This document shows positions 60,277 through 64,000 of a stretch of DNA of 64,000 nt, piece by piece. The notes below the pieces were generated by a model. That model ran no database searches. It was given only the letters and a program-made list of their open reading frames with translations, and was not told the origin of the DNA. The position numbers and the translations under genes were made by a program. This stretch comes from CAJCIS01 sp965276755 (GTDB taxonomy: Bacteria > Pseudomonadota > Alphaproteobacteria > Acetobacterales > Acetobacteraceae): assembly GCA_965276755.1 (NCBI GenBank), contig OZ255625.1:558001-622000 (forward strand), written 5' to 3'. Numbering within the stretch: position 1 is the first letter of the stretch; the number at the start of each line of letters is the position of its first letter.

Positions 60277-61140
60277 TCAGAAGCTGCTGTCGCCGCCACC
60301 GCCGCCGGAATCATCCCAGCCGGCATCGCCGCCGCCGCCACCGCTGAAATCGTTGCCGCCGGTGTCGGCAGCGCCTGCGCCGCCCCAGGCGTCGCCGCCG
60401 GTATCGGCCTGGCTGCCGCCGCCGCCCTGATCCCAGCCGCCACCCGTGTCACTGGTTCCCGAACCGGCCCAAGGATCCGCCCCGCCGCCGCCGGCATCAG
60501 GCGTGCCGTAATTGTTGACCGTGGTCTCGTTGATGACCTCGCCACCGCCGAAGCCACCTCCGCCGCCGAACCCGCCCCCTCCAAAGCCCCCGCCCATGCC
60601 GTAGCCATGGGGAGAGAACATGGAGCTGATGGCATCTGCCGCCAGCACGCCGCCGGCCACGCCTGCCGCGGTCGTCAGCGCCGAGCCAAGAAACCCCGAG
60701 CCGCCGGACTGGAACATGCCCGGCTGGTAGCCTGGCGGGTAGGATGCCTGCGGGGGCGGCGCATATTGCGGCTGATAGGAAGGACGCGGCGCGCTCTGCT
60801 GGCCGCCGCCGAACAGGCCGCCGAACAGACCACGCGACTGCCCCTGCTGGGGCGCGGCCTGCGCCTGGGAGTGCGCGTTCTGCAGGTCGTATTCTAGGCG
60901 CTTGATGCGGTTCTGCGCCTCGGCCAGAGCTGCTTCCTGCACGAAAGCCATTTGCGTGACCCGATAGCGTGCGGAGGGATACGCGCTGAATTGCTCACCG
61001 ATGAAGCGATCGGCGTCAGGATCGATCGGCGGCAGCGCCGTTTGCGTCGCCGGCACGCTGCCCGTGGCGCCGGCTGCGGGCGCATTGCCGCCGACGCGGG
61101 CGATGAAGCGGCCGATGATGTCGCGTTCTTCTGGGGTCAT
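60277..61140 (-). CDS. DUF2076 domain protein
   Basis: A 287-residue protein beginning MTPEERDIIGRFIARVGG, the DUF2076 start, followed by PDADRFIGEQFSAYPSARYRVTQMAFVQEAAL, an alpha-helical stretch RIKRLEYDLQNA, a Pro/Gln/Tyr-rich linker, a hydrophobic segment (LTTAAGVAGGVLAADAI) and a long Gly/Ser/Asp/Trp-rich tail. Upstream is a pair of family B hairpins. Function unknown. Confidence 0.85.
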   Translation of the reverse strand: MTPEERDIIGRFIARVGGNAPAAGATGSVPATQTALPPIDPDADRFIGEQFSAYPSARYRVTQMAFVQEAALAEAQNRIKRLEYDLQNAHSQAQAAPQQGQSRGLFGGLFGGGQQSAPRPSYQPQYAPPPQASYPPGYQPGMFQSGGSGFLGSALTTAAGVAGGVLAADAISSMFSPHGYGMGGGFGGGGFGGGGGFGGGEVINETTVNNYGTPDAGGGGADPWAGSGTSDTGGGWDQGGGGSQADTGGDAWGGAGAADTGGNDFSGGGGGDAGWDDSGGGGGDSSF

Positions 61141-61193
61141 GGGCTGAACTCCTGAGGGACCTGGGCAGGGCGACTTAGTGAAGCGAAGAAAAA

Positions 61194-61296
61194 GCTGGGG
61201 GAGATGTGCCATCCCCCCCAGACCCCCCGTCATCATAAAGGACGAGGCCTAACTTCCGACGGAGGGTCTGGGGGGGATGGCACATCTCCCCCAGCC
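61194..61296. repeat. Head-to-head family B pair (copies B18 and B19)
   Basis: B18 (61194-61231, reverse) and B19 (61258-61296, forward) with spacer ATCATAAAGGACGAGGCCTAAC then TTCC. Both have inner stem GATG/CATC. The unit lies between modA and the DUF2076 gene, both on the minus strand. Confidence 0.9.
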
Positions 61297-61303
61297 TTCT
61301 ACC

Positions 61304-62065
61304 TCACGGCGGCAAAAACCCCCAATGCGCAAAAACGTCCTGTGCAGCCTGACTATGCAAAAAATCCAGAAACGCCCGAGGCTCCGGACCGGTCCCCAAC
61401 ATCGTGGCCGCGGCCGGATAACGGATAGGATCGTGGCTGTCATCGGGAAAAACCCCGGCGACAGCCACGCCGGAGGCGCCATGCACATCGCTGCCATAGA
61501 CGATCCCGGCCGGCGATTGGCCCGTGCTGACCAGCATCAGCGCCGCGCGCACGTTTTCAGCCGGCGCCAGATGCAGCCGCAAACTGTCCCACATGCCCAG
61601 CTTGCGCATGGCCTGCTCGGCGTAAATGCCCGCCGGCACGTGCGCGGGGTCACCCACCGCGAGCCGCCCGTCCGTGCCCAGATAGGCGCCGAGATCAACG
61701 CCCGCCTTGATCTTGACCGGCTTCATCGTGGCCTTGGGTTCAACGACCACCAGCGTGTTGCCCACGATATCGCTGCGCGTGCCGGCAATGATGAAATGGT
61801 CCGCCACCAGGCGGTCCATCCACAGCGCATCGGCCGAGGCGAAGATCTGCGCCGGCGCGCCATGCTCGATCTGCTGCGCCAGCGTTGAACTGGACGCAAA
61901 ATTCAGTGTCAGCTTCGCATGCCCCTGCGCCACCCACAGCGTGGAGAGGTCGCGGAAGGCATCGGTCAGGCTGGATGCCGCAAATACGCTCAGCCCCGCC
62001 TTCCTCGGCGCGGCGCACGCACTGGCCGCGGTCAGCATCATCAAAACGCTAAGAACAACCCTCAT
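61304..62065 (-). CDS. modA: Molybdate-binding periplasmic protein
   Basis: A 253-residue periplasmic substrate-binding protein with a signal peptide (MRVVLSVLMMLTAASACA). LSVFAASSLTDAFRDL, FASSSTLAQQIEHGAPAQIFASAD and VGDPAHVPAGIYAEQAM match ModA and its oxyanion-binding residues. No modB or modC lies next to it: the upstream gene is divergent and the downstream gene is DUF2076, so the rest of the transporter must be elsewhere or the protein serves another permease. Confidence 0.92.
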   Translation of the reverse strand: MRVVLSVLMMLTAASACAAPRKAGLSVFAASSLTDAFRDLSTLWVAQGHAKLTLNFASSSTLAQQIEHGAPAQIFASADALWMDRLVADHFIIAGTRSDIVGNTLVVVEPKATMKPVKIKAGVDLGAYLGTDGRLAVGDPAHVPAGIYAEQAMRKLGMWDSLRLHLAPAENVRAALMLVSTGQSPAGIVYGSDVHGASGVAVAGVFPDDSHDPIRYPAAATMLGTGPEPRAFLDFLHSQAAQDVFAHWGFLPP

Positions 62066-62168
62066 CAATGCCCTCCCGGATAGGCCAATGTCGCGCGTTT
62101 GCTGGCTCAAAGAAAGCGCAGCGCTGAAAGCCTTGTGAGCCCGGCGCGCTCGGCGCAATCACGCGCGC

Positions 62169-63110
62169 ATGAAACTGACGCTCACCATCCTGCTCGCCAT
62201 CGTAGTCGTGGCGGGCCTGGCCGCTGCCCTGCTCTACACGCCGGACAAGAACCGCGCCGCCCTGGAAGCGAAGTATGGCGCCGGGCCCGCCGATTTCCTC
62301 AGCGTGGGCGGCCTGCGCCTGCACCTGCGCGATACGGGCCCTCGCGACGCCCCTGCCGTGATCCTGCTTCACGGCTTCGGGTCCAGCCTGCAGACCTGGG
62401 ACGCATGGGCGGGCGTGCTGCAGGCGCATTTTCGCGTGATCGCCTTCGACCTGCCAGGCTTCGGCCTGACCGGCGCCGACCCCTCGGGCGATTACAGTGA
62501 CGCGCGCACCGTCGCCGTTCTCGGCCTGATGATGGACGCGCTCGGCCTGGCCCGCGCCTCGCTGATCGGCAATTCGCTCGGCGGCAAGATCGCTTGGAAT
62601 TTCGCGGCGCTGCACCCGGAGCGCGTGAACAGGCTGGTGCTGGTCTCGCCCGATGGCTTTGCCAGCCCCGGCTTCGAATACGACCGCACGCCGGAGGTGC
62701 CGGCCATGATGCGCCTGCTGCCGTACGTGCTGCCTACGCCCATGGTGCGCATGACGCTCGCACCCGCCTACGCCGATTCCAGCAAGCTCACACCCGCCCT
62801 GCTGGCCCGCTACCGCGACATGATGCTGGCGCCCGGCGTGCGCGCCGCGATGCTGGCGCGCATGGCCCAGGTTCGCCTCACCCCACCCGAGCCGGCGCTG
62901 CGCCGCATCACCGCCCCCACTTTGCTGCTGTGGGGCGAGCGTGACGCCATGATCCCGGTCAGCAACGCCGCCGACTACCTGCGCGCCCTGCCCCATGCGC
63001 GCCTGGTGGCGCTGCCGGGCCTGGGCCACGTGCCGCAGGAGGAGGCGCCAGAGGAGTCGCTGGCGCCCGTCGAGGCGTTCCTCGACGAGGATCCCGCCGC
63101 ACCAAGGTAA
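62169..63110 (+). CDS. Membrane-anchored alpha/beta hydrolase
   Basis: A 313-residue hydrolase with an N-terminal span (TLTILLAIVVVAGLAAALLY). The triad is Ser136 (LIGNSLGGK), Asp in WGERDAMIP and His in LGLGHVPQEE-like PGLGHVPQE. The oxyanion-hole loop is LLHGFGSSLQTW. Probable esterase or lipase facing the periplasm. Divergent from modA. Confidence 0.9.
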   Translation: MKLTLTILLAIVVVAGLAAALLYTPDKNRAALEAKYGAGPADFLSVGGLRLHLRDTGPRDAPAVILLHGFGSSLQTWDAWAGVLQAHFRVIAFDLPGFGLTGADPSGDYSDARTVAVLGLMMDALGLARASLIGNSLGGKIAWNFAALHPERVNRLVLVSPDGFASPGFEYDRTPEVPAMMRLLPYVLPTPMVRMTLAPAYADSSKLTPALLARYRDMMLAPGVRAAMLARMAQVRLTPPEPALRRITAPTLLLWGERDAMIPVSNAADYLRALPHARLVALPGLGHVPQEEAPEESLAPVEAFLDEDPAAPR

Positions 63111-63177
63111 AAGAGGCTTGACTTTATGTACGGTATTTCTTACATCGTGTCTGCCATATAGAACATGGGCGTAAACG

Positions 63178-63612
63178 ATGCCATACCGGGAAAAAAGCTG
63201 CTGGGTTTCGCTTGCCTCGGTCATTGCCGCCTGCGGCGCCTATTTTATCATCTTGATCCCCCGCCTCAGCGCCGCCCCGGCCCAGCCGCAACCTTATCTT
63301 GCGCTGCTTTTCGCCTGCGTCATCGGCCTGATCGTCCTGCAAGTCGTCCTGCAAAGCGCGCTCGCGGTCACCATGCGCCTGGAAGCCCGCCCGCCGCTGG
63401 ACGAGCGCGAACGCCTGATCGGCATGAAATCCGATCGTGTGGCGATGGTGGTGATGGCCGCTTACATCGGCTGCCTGTGGTGGGCCTACGTCATGGGGCC
63501 GGCCTTCATCGCCAATTCCGCAATTGTCGCCAACCTCGTGCTGTTCGGCCTGGTTCTGGCGGCTATTGCGAAATACGTCAGCGCGATTCTGTATTTCCAC
63601 AGGGGCGCATGA
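63178..63612 (+). CDS. Small four-span membrane protein
   Basis: A 144-residue protein with four hydrophobic segments (SLASVIAACGAYFIILI, LLFACVIGLIVLQVVL, VAMVVMAAYIGCLWWAYVMG, ANLVLFGLVLAAIAKYV) and the loop MRLEARPPLDERERLI between spans 2 and 3. This resembles small proteins encoded next to XRE-type regulators. The stop overlaps the ATG of that regulator gene (ATGA). Function unknown. Confidence 0.78.
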   Translation: MPYREKSCWVSLASVIAACGAYFIILIPRLSAAPAQPQPYLALLFACVIGLIVLQVVLQSALAVTMRLEARPPLDERERLIGMKSDRVAMVVMAAYIGCLWWAYVMGPAFIANSAIVANLVLFGLVLAAIAKYVSAILYFHRGA

Positions 63613-63824
63613 TGATGGCCGCGATCACGAACGCGGTGCGCCGGCTGCGCTTCGAGCACGGCGAAATGACGCAGGCCGAATTGGCAGCGCGCATCGGCAT
63701 GACGCGACAGACCGTGGCGGCGATCGAGCAGAACAAATATTCGCCCTCGCTGGAGGCTGCGTTTCGGATTGCGCGTGCTTTTGATGTGGGGGTGGATCAG
63801 GTTTTTCAGTGGGTGGAAGGGTAG
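63609..63824 (+). CDS. Short XRE-family helix-turn-helix regulator
   Basis: A 71-residue DNA-binding protein, little more than one HTH: FEHGEMTQAELAARIGMTRQTVAAIEQNKYSPSLEAAFRIARAF. It is coupled to the membrane protein upstream by ATGA. Such pairs are common and are thought to be self-regulated; the membrane protein may act as a sensor. Three ATGs follow one another at the start, so the exact N-terminus is uncertain by a residue or two. Confidence 0.88.
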   Translation: MMMAAITNAVRRLRFEHGEMTQAELAARIGMTRQTVAAIEQNKYSPSLEAAFRIARAFDVGVDQVFQWVEG

Positions 63825-63836
63825 GCAAAGGAAAGG

Positions 63837-63939
63837 CTGGGGCGAATGTGCCATTCCCCCCAGACCCCCCGTCGATTGTTTTAGCTACGCCTAAATAAAT
63901 GACGGGGGGTCTGGGGGGGCAGGCACTGCTCCCCCAGCC
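63837..63939. repeat. Head-to-head family B pair (copies B20 and B21)
   Basis: B20 (about 63837-63873, reverse, AATG/CATT inner stem) and B21 (63901-63939, forward, GCAG-GCA-CTGC) with spacer GATTGTTTTAGCTACGCC then TAAATAAAT. B21 is followed by CCTTTTC, a terminator-like end. It follows the XRE gene. Confidence 0.88.
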
Positions 63940-64000
63940 TTTTCACGTTTCCCGCCAATCTCCCGCGCGCATACGGGGCGGCCGCAACGACACCGTGCCA
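63940..64000. other. Window end, no supported gene
   Basis: Sixty bases after the last repeat, with no readable start or motif. Confidence 0.3.

Noticed and set aside
3524..63939. Repeats as a CRISPR array
   Set aside because: The copies are tens of kilobases apart, lie between different genes and have no regular spacers or cas genes.
3524..63939. Family B as integron attC sites
   Set aside because: No integrase, no cassette-like one-direction array, and copies occur in all orientations between housekeeping genes.

Overview
The window is GC-rich, densely packed bacterial chromosome, most likely from an alphaproteobacterium, and plausibly an acetic-acid-bacteria relative (Acetobacteraceae). 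The class call rests on the gene set: a three-gene transhydrogenase (pntA1-pntA2-pntB), a MucR regulator, a class I lysyl-tRNA synthetase, an MltB/RlpA/DacC/Tmk/HolB/MetG/TatD neighbourhood, and a protein close to Zymomonas glucose-fructose oxidoreductase. The family-level call is inference only. Almost everything is housekeeping or metabolic. There is no rRNA, CRISPR array, prophage or plasmid module. One tRNA gene (Ala, GGC) is present.

Layout. 0-3.5 kb: APC permease, histone-deacetylase-like hydrolase, TusA-like protein and GNAT acetyltransferase on the minus strand. 3.6-15.4 kb: cell-wall and information cluster (MltB-type transglycosylase, RlpA/SPOR lipoprotein, DacC-type carboxypeptidase, then tmk-holB-metG-tatD-MBL hydrolase), split by a three-gene block (TIGR03118 protein, a small unknown, an M1 peptidase). 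15.5-19 kb: a GloVer-repeat protein and an IS256-family element that has cut a small gene in two. 19.2-23 kb: valine catabolism (mmsA, acyl-CoA dehydrogenase, mmsB). 23-28 kb: PDZ protein and pntA1A2B. 28-37 kb: ABC1 kinase with M3 peptidase, PAP2 protein, puuA/puuD with a divergent GntR regulator, a squalene/phytoene-synthase-like protein and superoxide dismutase. 37-48 kb: small envelope proteins, TetR with a divergent outer-membrane efflux protein, a second GloVer protein, RutE-like reductase, tsaB-rimI, TusA, MucR and a C-terminally shortened MprF-like protein. 48-64 kb: glycosyltransferase, lysyl-tRNA synthetase, NRDE protein, purC-purS-Rap1a-like-RidA, DUF445, GFOR-like oxidoreductase, tRNA-Ala, scoAB, Maf, orphan modA, an alpha/beta hydrolase and a membrane protein/XRE pair.

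The most unusual signal is two families of short interspersed palindromic repeats, about 30 copies in all, at gene ends and between genes. Family B (about 38 bp) is a G-rich/C-rich hairpin whose inner stem changes by compensatory substitutions between copies (GATG/CATC, GCAG/CTGC, ACCG/CGGT). It is often doubled head-to-head into a unit of about 105 bp. Family A (about 45 bp) is a T-rich/A-rich hairpin, also with covarying stem bases (GTTC/GAAC, CTTC/GAAG, GTCC/GGAC), and its GGAAG end usually touches a stop codon. Both families have been captured as C-terminal codons of real genes (Tmk, TatD, RidA, a GNAT protein, the small ORF after the superoxide dismutase gene). The second clear structural event is the IS256-family insertion with an 8-bp target duplication, which allows the interrupted 145-residue gene to be rebuilt in frame.
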